Assembly: GCF_012641365.1 (NCBI RefSeq)
Contig: NZ_JABAIM010000001.1
Location: forward strand, 992,001 to 1,056,000
Source: Leeia aquatica
GTDB taxonomy: Bacteria; Pseudomonadota; Gammaproteobacteria; Burkholderiales; Leeiaceae
DNA length: 64,000 bases
Reading direction: 5' to 3'
Shown piece by piece: positions 54,601 to 61,854 of this stretch. The notes beneath the pieces were generated by a model. That model was not told where the DNA came from. It worked only from the letters and a program-made list of their open reading frames with translations, and made no database searches. The first letter of the stretch is position 1, and every line of letters begins with the position of its first letter. A program made the translations under genes and the position numbers.

Positions 54601-54987
54601 AGCCTGCATGTGGTCACGGCCAAAGGCGTGCAAGGCCCGCACCCCTTCCAGATAGGCATCCAGATTGCCGCGCTGCCCCTGGATCTGCCCCAGTGCCGCC
54701 TCGAGATTGACGGTTTCGATCACCAGCCGCCCGCGCGGGCTAAGCAGGCGCATGGCGGCGGCAAAGAAGCGGCGGGCCTCCCACAGGCTGAGGTAATTGA
54801 TGACGTGATACATCACGATTTCATCTACCGAACCGGGAGCAAACACGGTTTCCAGTTCCAGCGCACTGAGGTACAGGTCTGCCTTGGCCGAAGGATCGAG
54901 GTCGATGTTCACATAACCGGGCCAGTAATCCTGCCCGCAGCCCAGGTGGAGTTTCAGATCGCGTTGCTCTCGGTAGGAGACGGTCAT
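48667..54987 (-). CDS. Giant multidomain glycosyltransferase (2106 residues)
   Basis: One uninterrupted protein with about seven enzyme-like units. Residues 1-170 are a SAM methyltransferase-like domain (LKLHLGCGQDYWPGYVNIDL). Residues about 190-530 are a GT4-like unit (LRIGWVGTHGTLQALYQIAG). Residues about 550-900 are a second GT4 (DFFWPSIGGVETIVANLGEA). Residues about 930-1190 are a GT2 (VVIPTRNRPHLLG, ISYLDDDDVYL). Residues about 1225-1450 are a GT2-like unit (YTDHDDVSPEGL), and about 1470-1740 a third GT2 (VTVLIPNRDQMAFLE, LLLNNDTEVMHPEWL). Residues about 1790-2106 are a last GT4-like unit (RVGWVGAQQHAGDLALI). It probably builds a multi-sugar chain in the cytoplasm. It overlaps the TPR-GT gene by one base. 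No strong ribosome site is seen at 54987. Confidence 0.9.
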   Translation of the reverse strand: MTVSYREQRDLKLHLGCGQDYWPGYVNIDLDPSAKADLYLSALELETVFAPGSVDEIVMYHVINYLSLWEARRFFAAAMRLLSPRGRLVIETVNLEAALGQIQGQRGNLDAYLEGVRALHAFGRDHMQAQVEFVPNKFSWTPWHLETELKAAGFGRIRQTETQSHAAWRDMRLEAEVSAVTVPVGQPGQRVLFLLYYPMGSVTMHIRGLIFEGWLKQLGWQVTYLDVARTPIDDIIQSAAQHDLVYALKVPFLEIFLRLKAETHAKVIFDLTDALWQPHHRDTGWQQLEMMLAVVDGIFSDNPYVAAYGQRFNPNVKVIYACTQVERFLEARQNRPARSDGQLRIGWVGTHGTLQALYQIAGPLARLSQRFPNLELRVLCLNYRNAKPLDLPGVRYSVVPDYDENLMIQEVLDFDIGVFPAPFDLDDYAIRGPLKTLIYMSGARATVSEAAGMCLELVDDGVNGMLARSEAEWEEKLAILLGDADLRQRMGKSALELVLHRDSLEAVSRSLHEALIDLRDHALPNPAAALLQQSLQPAEVPAAAADDDGRPTLLLACDFFWPSIGGVETIVANLGEALQKLGYRVEVAARALPNRHSNQYRGMLIHSLDAGSRLPDGSIRASQQLRNLIETGRYRGVIMRADPLNWVIWGLSGIQLPPHTRVLVQPLINNDGFNSWKDNAGFRQSLKQTLSAAQVVCLTQVGPDKRYLDEEQIAYVHLPNASTPATPDVDFRASLGLDAHTPLLIQVANLWPVKNHLALLAALRAAAGDWQLVLLGHPSGHADYVEQVRAAVKLDPRVRLIEGVPAERVAAAMQAADLLLLPSLGEVSPVTIIEAMSHGLPWLATPECGAANEASGGFIAPVSQFPDLIARLLADPELRRTLSELGRQHWQACNQWEVVARGWRDLVEHGELREPPQPPAAVKSRMVQLRQRLERPLISVVIPTRNRPHLLGNALECLTHQTFKQFEVIIVNDGGCNIEDLLAYYGNQLAIVYVRNPASLGPSGARNRALQLARGDIISYLDDDDVYLSSHLQVVRDAFVDFKGDFVYTDAEYLIQRTEDGRIKELAREHPFDKMVYSRDQLLVRNFIPTPTWAHRRSLIERIGLFDESLDFLEDWDFLLRASALGDFRHVAKQTVEVRSDEARSDHTLRKNRGRFLEMHSRIYHKHPTDDPLLLRRRALFLSQIGGEAVSAAESTEAEHYRTWLARRSLQEVDAQLHAERLVLQWPKRIQVTLLMVVRGSDHALLADTIDSLREQLYPDWRLVVLADSPSPDSIFDETEVLGWLELETLEDPDLLARACNQVLEALPSDWVARVPAGTRLTAHGLLQLGDYVLQHPDSYLVYTDHDDVSPEGLRSNPILKPDFNLDMLRSQDYVAETVFFRTDAVLAAGGFAAYPGAEHAELAFRLLDQQGEAGFGHLAELVFSLPERRGMHPLRDAALQAAVEDHLLRRQVAGTVVTGYLPGTLRVSYQHDAQPLVTVLIPNRDQMAFLEPCIESLLTKTDYAHFELVIVDNQSEEPETLAYYQRLQARLADRFRLVRYDAPFNFAIQCNLGVEASRGEYILLLNNDTEVMHPEWLSRMMQYAQRPEVGAVGARLCYPETARIQHAGVVLGLGLGNDAANHIFLEQEVDAPGYMNRLQVDQNYTALTAACLLVRRSVYQAVGGMDGEAFATLYNDVDLCLKIDQQGYKQVWTPYATLVHHGSKSLNAAPDPSRHWKKLAQLQAERASMLSRWMPRLRHDPAFNRHLSLVYNGDMQYDSRFPLCWEPGLHDRPRLLGLPLTGGSGEYRIRMPFRGVRKAGLAQAEYYQLTQHPLPSVVELARLAPDTLVLQNAMSDEHESALKLYQQHVPEVLRVQMLDDLLSDIPEQSSMHLHFQRHWRDARSRLRRTLRHCDRLVVTTEPLRVFAADMIEDIRVVPNRLEKEVWLPLQSQRRAGRKPRVGWVGAQQHAGDLALITDVVRATAGEVDWVFMGMCPENIRPFVAEYHLEWIPYEQYPTRMAALNLDLALAPLEVNAFNEAKSNLRLLEYGVLGWPVVCTDILPYQTNAAPVCRVPNEAQAWIDAIRARIHDLDATAQEGDRLRAWVLQHYMLEDHLDEWMRVLGR

Positions 54988-55019
54988 GGGTATGCCAGGT
55001 CCAGAGTCAGTTGGGAAGG

Positions 55020-55946
55020 TCAGGCGCGCAGGCCGGACAACAGGGCAACAGTATCGGCAATCGCCTGCTGCAGGCTGCCGTTTACGCCAAAGCCGGTCGC
55101 CGCGAAACGTGCGCCGGAAACATGGTAGGACAACTGGTTCATGATGCGGCTATCCACCAGCTCAACCTGCAAGTCAGGCACATGCTGACGGATGGTCTCC
55201 ACGATGTCGTTCACCGTATAGTTTTCGGTCACCACGTTGTACACCTGCCGGTTGAACAGGGACTGGCGGATGACATGCGCGATGGCGGCCACCCCGTCAT
55301 TCAGGTCCAGGTAAGGACGCTTCTGGTGCAAGGCGGTACGCCAGACCGTGATCGGCTGGCCGTTCATCGCCTGCCACACGAACTTGTTCACCGCCGTATG
55401 AAAGCGGATGCCCGGCGACACCCCAAAAATGGTACCAAAGCGCAGGACGACATGGCGCAGGTCCGGCAGCGCCGCCAGCCACTGCTCGCTTTTCAGCTTG
55501 GATTCGGCATAGGGGCTTTGCGGTTTCAGATCCTCCAGCGGGCACTGCTCATCCACCACCCCATCCTGTACGCCGTAAACACTGGTGGTCGAGAAAAACA
55601 GTAGGGGTACCCCCAGCGCCGCACAGGCTTCGGCCACCCGCATGGTGCCGGTGAAGTTGACCGCTTCGACCTCCGCTGCCTTGTCAAAACTGCTGGCGGC
55701 ATCGGTGATGGCCGCCAGATGAACCACCGCATCCGCGCCTTGCAGCACCGGCAGCAGGTCCGCCTTGAGGATGTCTTGCTCCAGCAAGCGGTAGCGGGCA
55801 CCGGCAGGCAGATTGAACAGGGCGCAGTAACGCTGGGTCAGCAGGTTATCCAGCACCACCAGTTCCGCACCGGGAAACTGTTGTGGCAGCACTTGCAGCA
55901 GGCGGGAGCCGATATGCCCCAGCCCTCCGGTGATGACGATACGCAT
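55020..55946 (-). CDS. NAD-dependent nucleotide-sugar epimerase/dehydratase (SDR)
   Basis: 308 residues of the extended SDR type. The NAD site ITGGLGHIGSRLLQVLP is at the N-terminus. The catalytic Ser/Thr and YxxxK appear as FFSTTSVYGV and PYAESKLKSE. It likely epimerises, reduces or dehydrates a nucleotide-activated sugar for the surface glycan. The substrate cannot be told. AGGTAAGTGC precedes the ATG, and the gene lies four bases after the previous SDR gene, so they are one transcript. Confidence 0.85.
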   Translation of the reverse strand: MRIVITGGLGHIGSRLLQVLPQQFPGAELVVLDNLLTQRYCALFNLPAGARYRLLEQDILKADLLPVLQGADAVVHLAAITDAASSFDKAAEVEAVNFTGTMRVAEACAALGVPLLFFSTTSVYGVQDGVVDEQCPLEDLKPQSPYAESKLKSEQWLAALPDLRHVVLRFGTIFGVSPGIRFHTAVNKFVWQAMNGQPITVWRTALHQKRPYLDLNDGVAAIAHVIRQSLFNRQVYNVVTENYTVNDIVETIRQHVPDLQVELVDSRIMNQLSYHVSGARFAATGFGVNGSLQQAIADTVALLSGLRA

Positions 55947-55950
55947 GCAC

Positions 55951-56952
55951 TTACCTCAGGTAAACAGCCAACTGCGGCTCAAAATAGTGTCGTGTCTGCT
56001 GCAAGCCCTCTGCCAGCGAGGTACCCGGCTGCCAGCCCAGCAAACGGCGGGCTTTATCATTGCTGATCACGGCATCGCCGATTTCGATGGCCTTGCGATC
56101 CGCCGGCCAGGGCACATAGCGCACCTGCCCGCCAATCTGCGCACAGATGGCTTCGCTGACCTCGGCCACGCTGTGGTGCTGGTCGCCAACGGCAAAGAGG
56201 GCTTCGCCCAGGCTGCGCTCATCCATGGCCGCCATGATCAGTGCTTCTGCCACGTCGTCTACAAAGCAGAAATTGCGCAGCTGGCTGCCGTCGCCGAAGA
56301 TGGTGATGTCCCGGCCCTGCAGCGCCAGCCCGATGAAGTAATTCACAAAGCCAAAATCCGGGCTCTTGATGTTGGAGCGGGGGCCATAGACGTTGGCCAG
56401 CCGGACCACCCTCGCCCGCACCCCATAGGCGCGCTGGTAGATGAGGAAATATTTTTCCGACACCGTCTTGTTGGCCGAGTAGATGTCCAGCGGATATTCG
56501 GCGTGATCTTCGTCGATCGGAGACTGGCGCAAGGGGCCGATCTGGGTACTGGTGCCCACGTGCACCAGCTCGGCATCCGGGTTGAAGCGGCGCACCGCTT
56601 CCAGCAGGTTGATCGCCCCTTTGCAATTGACATCAATGTCAATCAGCGGCTCGCGCATGGAATTGGGGTGCGAGGTATAGGCGGCGCAGTTGAAGATCAG
56701 ATCCTGATTCAGCACTGCGGCACACAGTGCCTCAAAGTTGCGCACGTCATTGATGATGATCTGGTGCTGGTGGCTGATGTCCTTCATATTGGCCATGTTG
56801 CCACCCGAACGTGGGTCCAGCACATCATACACTGTGATCTGCGCGCCCAGCTCCAGGCAACGGTGGGCCAGGTTGCTGCCAATGAAGCCGAGCCCCCCGG
56901 TAATCAGCACCCGTTTCCCGCTCAGGTCGGGCAAGGTCAAGGCGACCGTCAT
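55951..56952 (-). CDS. NAD-dependent nucleotide-sugar epimerase/dehydratase (SDR)
   Basis: 333 residues from the ATG at 56952 (MTVALTLPDLSGKRVLITGG), with GAGG repeats upstream. Extended SDR: ITGGLGFIGSNLAHRCLELG, catalytic region HVGTSTQIG and DIYSANKTVSEKYFL (YSANK form of YxxxK), and GDGSQLRNFCFVDDVAEAL. It is most like UDP-glucose 4-epimerase or 4,6-dehydratase relatives. With two aminotransferases next door it may supply a keto-sugar intermediate. That is an inference. Confidence 0.85.
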   Translation of the reverse strand: MTVALTLPDLSGKRVLITGGLGFIGSNLAHRCLELGAQITVYDVLDPRSGGNMANMKDISHQHQIIINDVRNFEALCAAVLNQDLIFNCAAYTSHPNSMREPLIDIDVNCKGAINLLEAVRRFNPDAELVHVGTSTQIGPLRQSPIDEDHAEYPLDIYSANKTVSEKYFLIYQRAYGVRARVVRLANVYGPRSNIKSPDFGFVNYFIGLALQGRDITIFGDGSQLRNFCFVDDVAEALIMAAMDERSLGEALFAVGDQHHSVAEVSEAICAQIGGQVRYVPWPADRKAIEIGDAVISNDKARRLLGWQPGTSLAEGLQQTRHYFEPQLAVYLR

Positions 56953-57042
56953 GCCTCGTCCCTCAAGCTGCTGGACTTGCCTGCTTGCAGCATCCTGCTC
57001 TCCCTTGTTGCCAGGCCACGGCATCCCGCCGGGGCTGACTGA

Positions 57043-58176
57043 TTACACCGCCAGTACGCGACGGATACCGTCGCAGATATGATCAATCTGGGCTTCGCTC
57101 AGATTCATGGCGCACGACAGGTTAACCCCCCGGTTGGAGACATCATAGGCCACCGGGTTGATCGACTGGTAGCGCTCTCCCATGCTGCCATACGCCGGCA
57201 GCGAGGACAGCGGGTAAAAGAACGGACGTGCCGGCACATCCAGCTTGGCCAATTCGGCAATCAGGGTGGGCTTGTCCAGCCCCCATTTCGGGTCCAGCAC
57301 CAGTGCGGTGGTCCAGATGCTGTTGAACACGTGCGGCGGCTCTGCATTCCATTGCAGGCCATCAATATCACCAAGCCGGGCACGATACTGCTCGAAAATC
57401 CAGCGCTTGCGGGCCACCAGCTCGTCAATCCGGCGGAACTGCCCCAGCCCCAGCGCGGCCTGTACATTGAAAGGCATGTACTTGTAGGTGACTTCATAAT
57501 TGAAGTAGGTCTGCCCGCCCGGCTTGCGGCCATGGTCCCGCCACATGGCACAGCGCTCATACAGGGCATCATCATCCAGCAGCAGCATGCCGCCTTCACC
57601 GGTGGTCAGGGTCTTGGTGCGGTGGAAGCTGAATACAGCCCCCACGCCGAAGCTGCCCGCGCGGCGTCCCCGGTAGGTCGATCCCAGGGATTCGGCGGCA
57701 TCTTCCACCAGCCATAGCTGGTGTGACTCGGCAATGTCGGTCAGCGCGTCCCAGTCCGCCATATTGCCGAACAGGTCTACGGCAATGATGGCCTTGGTGC
57801 GCGGCGTAATGGCCCGGCGTACCGCGCCAGGGTCCAGGCACCAGTTGTCCTTGTTGATATCGCAGAACACCGGCGTTGCCCGCAGGTAGCTGATGGCGGC
57901 CGTGCTGCCGATCCAGGTGCAGTCCGGCACAATGACTTCATCGCCCTCCCCGATCCCCAGACCGGTCAGCAGCAGGTGCAAGGCCGTGGTGCAATTGGGC
58001 GTCATCAGCGCATGTTTGCGCCCGTGCCAGGCCGCAAACTCCCGCTGGAAGGTTTCCACGTAGTAGTAGGGCTGATCGTACCAGCCTCGGGTCATGGCGT
58101 CCGTCACCATGTCCACTTCGCTCTGCGTCACCCACGGTCCGGCCATCGGGATGGTGGGGCTCGGCGGCATTGTCAT
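57043..58176 (-). CDS. DegT/DnrJ/EryC1/StrS sugar aminotransferase (perosamine-synthase-like)
   Basis: 377 residues, fold type I PLP enzyme. Motifs: MTPNCTTALHLLLTGLGIGE, DCTWIGSTAAISYLRATPVF, the PLP aspartate region LWLVEDAAESLGSTYRGRRA, and FSFHRTKTLTTGEGG with the PLP lysine, as in GDP-perosamine synthases. It transfers an amino group from glutamate to a keto-sugar nucleotide. It follows a second DegT-type gene by 17 bases, so the locus makes at least one amino sugar. Confidence 0.9.
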   Translation of the reverse strand: MTMPPSPTIPMAGPWVTQSEVDMVTDAMTRGWYDQPYYYVETFQREFAAWHGRKHALMTPNCTTALHLLLTGLGIGEGDEVIVPDCTWIGSTAAISYLRATPVFCDINKDNWCLDPGAVRRAITPRTKAIIAVDLFGNMADWDALTDIAESHQLWLVEDAAESLGSTYRGRRAGSFGVGAVFSFHRTKTLTTGEGGMLLLDDDALYERCAMWRDHGRKPGGQTYFNYEVTYKYMPFNVQAALGLGQFRRIDELVARKRWIFEQYRARLGDIDGLQWNAEPPHVFNSIWTTALVLDPKWGLDKPTLIAELAKLDVPARPFFYPLSSLPAYGSMGERYQSINPVAYDVSNRGVNLSCAMNLSEAQIDHICDGIRRVLAV

Positions 58177-58193
58177 GTCGGCTTCCTTGTTAT

Positions 58194-59294
58194 TCAGGCT
58201 GCAAAGAACCGATGAATGGCATCCGCCACCTCATCGACCTGTTCCAGCGGCAACTCCGGAAACATGGGCAGGGACAGCACCCGTCGTGCCAGCCGTTCTG
58301 TCACCGGCAGCGGTTGTGGCAAGCGCTGCGTCGCCTGATAGGCAGGCTGCTGGTGGACCGGCACCGGATAATGTACCAGCGACTGTATCCCGGCCTCCTT
58401 CAGCGCTGCCTGCAGCCCATCGCGGTCGTCCAGCTGGATCACAAACAGATGGTATACCGCTTCACAATCTGCCACGTCGGGCGGCAATTGCAGCGGCAAG
58501 CCCTGCAGGCGCTCACGGTAACGTTGCGCACGCGCGCGCCGGGCGGCATTGTCTGCATCCAGACACGGCAGCTTGGCAAGCAGGATGGCAGCTTGCAGTT
58601 CGTCCAGCCGCGTATTCAAACCATGCATATCGCTGATGTAGCGTTGCTTCCAGCCGTACTGGCGCAGCAGCTGCAGGCGCTCAAACCGTTGCGGATCGCG
58701 GCAGGCCACCAGCCCGCCATCACCGATGGCCCCCAGGTTCTTGGTCGGGTAAAAGCTGAAGCAGGACAGGTCGCCGACACTGCCCACCCGCTGCCCTTGC
58801 CAGCGGGCCCCATGCGCCTGTGCGCAATCCTCGATCAACAGCAGGCCATGACGCTGCGTAAACGTCTGGATGGCAGCGAGGTCCGCCGGCTGTCCGTACA
58901 GGTGGACCGCAATGACCGCCTTGGTACGGGGAGAGTAAGCGGCCTCCAGCAGCGCAGGGGCCAGCGTGTAACGCTGCGGGCAGACATCCACCAGCACCGG
59001 CGTCGCCCCGGTCGTGGCCACCGCCGACACCGTCGCCACCGCCGTGTGTGACACCGTGATCACCTCGTCGCCGGGGCCCACCCCTGCCGCGAGCAGAGCC
59101 AGCACCAGCGAATCGGTGCCATTCCCGACGCCCACCGCATGCGGCATGCCGGTCCAGTCGGCAAACGCGTGCTCAAACTGGCTGACCGACTCACCGAGGA
59201 TGTACCAGCCACTGTCCAGCACCCGGTCGATGGCCGCCCGAATCTCGCTGCGGTGCGCCTGATACTGGGCCAGGGGTGATACAAAAGGGATCAT
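58194..59294 (-). CDS. DegT/DnrJ/EryC1/StrS sugar aminotransferase (FdtB-like)
   Basis: 366 residues, PLP-dependent. Motifs: AVGVGNGTDSLVLALLAAGV, LLLIEDCAQAHGARWQGQRV, and FSFYPTKNLGAIGDGG with the catalytic lysine; this form is common in dTDP-3-amino-3,6-dideoxyhexose enzymes (FdtB/QdtB). The second aminotransferase in the locus suggests a 3-amino and a 4-amino sugar, or a diamino sugar. The ATG at 59294 overlaps the preceding stop by one base and has GGAG upstream. Confidence 0.9.
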   Translation of the reverse strand: MIPFVSPLAQYQAHRSEIRAAIDRVLDSGWYILGESVSQFEHAFADWTGMPHAVGVGNGTDSLVLALLAAGVGPGDEVITVSHTAVATVSAVATTGATPVLVDVCPQRYTLAPALLEAAYSPRTKAVIAVHLYGQPADLAAIQTFTQRHGLLLIEDCAQAHGARWQGQRVGSVGDLSCFSFYPTKNLGAIGDGGLVACRDPQRFERLQLLRQYGWKQRYISDMHGLNTRLDELQAAILLAKLPCLDADNAARRARAQRYRERLQGLPLQLPPDVADCEAVYHLFVIQLDDRDGLQAALKEAGIQSLVHYPVPVHQQPAYQATQRLPQPLPVTERLARRVLSLPMFPELPLEQVDEVADAIHRFFAA

Positions 59295-60520
59295 CAGAGG
59301 ATCTCCACTCTGGGCACAAAACGGATGAAGCGGCCTCCTGCCTGCACAAATGCCTGCTCCTTGGCCATGATCTCGGCGGCATGGTTCCAGGCAAACAGTA
59401 CGGCGTAATCCGGCCAGCGCTCGCTGAACGCTTCATAGGGCCGCACTGGAATGTGCATGCCCGGGGTCAGCTTGCCTTGCTTGATCGGCGTGGTGTCGGA
59501 GATGAACTCGATCAGGTCCGGGCCAATGCCGCAGTAATTGAGGATGGTGGTGCTCTTCGACGTTGCGCCATAGCCCACCACCCGCTTACCCTCGGCCTTA
59601 AGCCGCTTGAGCAGGGCCACCAGATCGTCCCGCGACTGCATCACCTGCTGCCGGAAGCGGTCGTAGGTCTCCGGCAGGTGCAGCCCCAACGCAGCTTCCT
59701 TCTCACGCTGGTGGTGTACGGCCTCGCTGACGGTGTACGCGCCCTGGTGCGCCACCACATAGCGCATGGAGCCGCCGTGCGTGGTCTGCGGCATCACGTC
59801 GATGATTTCCAGCTGGTGCCGTGCAAACAGGGTAGTGAGCGAGCCTACGGCGAACAGGTAGACGTGCTCGTCGTAAATCTGGTCGTACGATGTCTTTTCG
59901 ATGACATCGCCCAGATAGGGGTCTTCAAACATCAACACGCCACGTGGCTTCAGCAAGCGCTTGACCCCTGCGGCCACCTGATCGAGGTCCGGAATATGGC
60001 ACATGACATTGGCCCCGAGGAAGGCATCCACCTGCCCGTATTGCTGCACCAGTTCCGCAGCCAGCGCATCATCAAAGAAAGCGCTGATCACGTTCATGCC
60101 TCGTGCGCGGGCGGCATCCGCCACATTGCTCGACGGCTCAATCCCCAGATGAGCAATCCCGGCCTGGGCAAAATGCTGCAGCATGATGCCGTCGTTGCTG
60201 CCGATTTCCATCACCATCGGCTGCTCGCTGAGGTAGCGCGACTTCACCAGCTCGGCAAACTGGCGGAAGTGCTCGGCCATCACCCGTGAGGTGCCAGAGA
60301 AAAAGTGGTAATGCTCGTTGAACATCGCCTCTGCAGCAGGCTGATCCACCAGCTGGAACATATGGCAGCTGGGGCAGAACGCCGTCTGCATGTGATAGAA
60401 GTATTCACCCTGCATTGCGTCTGGCGGCAGAAAGCCATTGCCCAGCGGCATGCGTCCGAAGTCGTTGACCCCTTGGGTGGGGTGTTGGCAGATACGGCAG
60501 GGTCTGGCGCTCATCGGCAT
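59294..60520 (-). CDS. SAM-dependent sugar C-methyltransferase-like protein
   Basis: 408 residues with the three-part layout of sugar C-methyltransferases (TylC3/NovU type). First comes a zinc-binding N-terminus (CRICQH and AFCPSCHMFQ), then a SAM-binding middle (MEIGSNDGIMLQHFAQAG), then a C-terminal domain (VVGYGATSKSTTILNYCGIG). Family members methylate a carbon of a keto deoxysugar nucleotide. GAGGA precedes the ATG at 60520. It belongs to the nucleotide-sugar block. Confidence 0.88.
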   Translation of the reverse strand: MPMSARPCRICQHPTQGVNDFGRMPLGNGFLPPDAMQGEYFYHMQTAFCPSCHMFQLVDQPAAEAMFNEHYHFFSGTSRVMAEHFRQFAELVKSRYLSEQPMVMEIGSNDGIMLQHFAQAGIAHLGIEPSSNVADAARARGMNVISAFFDDALAAELVQQYGQVDAFLGANVMCHIPDLDQVAAGVKRLLKPRGVLMFEDPYLGDVIEKTSYDQIYDEHVYLFAVGSLTTLFARHQLEIIDVMPQTTHGGSMRYVVAHQGAYTVSEAVHHQREKEAALGLHLPETYDRFRQQVMQSRDDLVALLKRLKAEGKRVVGYGATSKSTTILNYCGIGPDLIEFISDTTPIKQGKLTPGMHIPVRPYEAFSERWPDYAVLFAWNHAAEIMAKEQAFVQAGGRFIRFVPRVEIL

Positions 60521-60541
60521 GCAATCCTCTTCGGGGTGTTT

Positions 60542-61105
60542 CTAATCATAGTACGCGGCCTGACGGAAGCCTCCTGCCGCCGCATCGCGCTCCGACAATC
60601 TGGCTTCACGGTCGGACAGCGGCCACGGAATGGCCAAATCCGGGTCCTGCCAGTGTATGCAACGCTCGCTTTCCGCGTGGCGATACGCTGTCAGCTTGTA
60701 CAGCATATCCACTTGATCGGCCAAAGCACAGAAACCATGAGCAAAACCCGGTGGAATCCACAGCTGGCGGCCATTATCGGCGGACAGGGTGGTGGCGTAC
60801 CACTGTCCAAAGGTGGCTGAATGGCGTCGCAAGTCCACCGCCACATCCCACACAGCCCCCTGCACCACCCGCACCAGCTTGCCCTGGGCGTGTTCCCCGG
60901 CCTGATAGTGCAGGCCGCGCACCACATGCTTGCAGGAACGGGAATGGCCTTCAAGCACAAAGTCTGCTGACATGTTCGTCCACTGCTGAAAGGCATCTGC
61001 GCGAAATGTGACGGTCTCGACACTTGCAGCAGCCTGCTGCGGTACTGTCTCCAGCACCAGCAGGCCCGCCAGCGGTGTTGCACTGGCCGTCAGCAGGTTG
61101 CGCAT
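60542..61105 (-). CDS. rfbC: dTDP-4-dehydrorhamnose 3,5-epimerase-like protein (RmlC family)
   Basis: 187 residues of the cupin-like RmlC family. The catalytic His region is KHVVRGLHYQ, followed by GKLVRVVQGAVWDVAVDLRR, WIPPGFAHGFCALAD and IHWQDPDLAIPWP. The N-terminus departs from standard RmlC (LEGHSRSCKHVV instead of the usual QDNHS block), so it may be a relative with another epimerisation pattern. No rmlA, rmlB or rmlD is present in the window. It overlaps the phosphorylase gene by 16 bases. Confidence 0.82.
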   Translation of the reverse strand: MRNLLTASATPLAGLLVLETVPQQAAASVETVTFRADAFQQWTNMSADFVLEGHSRSCKHVVRGLHYQAGEHAQGKLVRVVQGAVWDVAVDLRRHSATFGQWYATTLSADNGRQLWIPPGFAHGFCALADQVDMLYKLTAYRHAESERCIHWQDPDLAIPWPLSDREARLSERDAAAGGFRQAAYYD

Positions 61106-61854
61106 CCGGTTTCAGCCGCCACCGCCACGGTCGCCGCCAGAATCGACAGCACTTTGGGCATGGCCACGTCCATGGTGGACACCGCCTGGTCAAAGTCGAT
61201 GTGCTGCTGGCTGCTGCCCTTGCCTGCAGCATGGTTCACCACCACGCACAGCGCGGCGTACGGAATATCCTGCTCACGGGCCAGCACCGCTTCCGGCATG
61301 GCGGTCATGCCAACCATGTCGGCACCATCGCTCTCCAGCCGTCGAATCTCGGCAGCGGTTTCCAGCCGTGGCCCTTGCGTTACCGCATAGGTCCCGCCAT
61401 CCAGTACCGCCTCCCCCAGACGGCTTGCCGCCTGCAGGATGCACTGGCGGGTCGTGGCACAATACGGCTCGGTGAAGTCCCGATGCGTCACCGGACCCGC
61501 GCCCCCCTCAAAGAAGGTGCTGGAGCGGCCAAAGGTGTAATCAATCAACTGGTCCGGTACCACCAGCGTGCCTGGTACCAGATCGGCCCGGATCCCGCCA
61601 ACGGTACCGACGGCAAAAATCCGCTCTACCTTGAGATCGGCCAGCGCCCAGATATTGGCGCGATAGTTGATCTCATGCGGTTGCAGGGTGTGGCCGTAGC
61701 CGTGACGCGCCAGAAATACCACTTCGCAGCCGTTGAGGGTGCCGAAGGTCAGACCGCAGGAGGGTTCGCCATACGGGGTACGCACCACTTTGCGATGGGT
61801 AATGGTCAGGTTGGGCAGTTGGCCGAGGCCACTCCCGCCAATGATGGCCAGCAT
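61090..61854 (-). CDS. S-methyl-5'-thioinosine/purine nucleoside phosphorylase (MTAP/PNP family)
   Basis: 254 residues. It starts [15 protein letters not shown], with phosphate-binding FLARHGYGHTLQPHEINYRA, the base-pocket region QGPRLETAAEIRRLESDGAD and VGMTAMPEAVLAREQ. The Neisseriales/Pseudomonas members act on methylthioinosine, salvaging methionine from polyamine-synthesis by-products. Substrate preference (inosine versus adenosine form) is not certain. It is oddly placed inside the sugar locus, overlapping the rmlC-like gene by 16 bases and galU by one. Confidence 0.85.
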   Translation of the reverse strand: MLAIIGGSGLGQLPNLTITHRKVVRTPYGEPSCGLTFGTLNGCEVVFLARHGYGHTLQPHEINYRANIWALADLKVERIFAVGTVGGIRADLVPGTLVVPDQLIDYTFGRSSTFFEGGAGPVTHRDFTEPYCATTRQCILQAASRLGEAVLDGGTYAVTQGPRLETAAEIRRLESDGADMVGMTAMPEAVLAREQDIPYAALCVVVNHAAGKGSSQQHIDFDQAVSTMDVAMPKVLSILAATVAVAAETGCATC

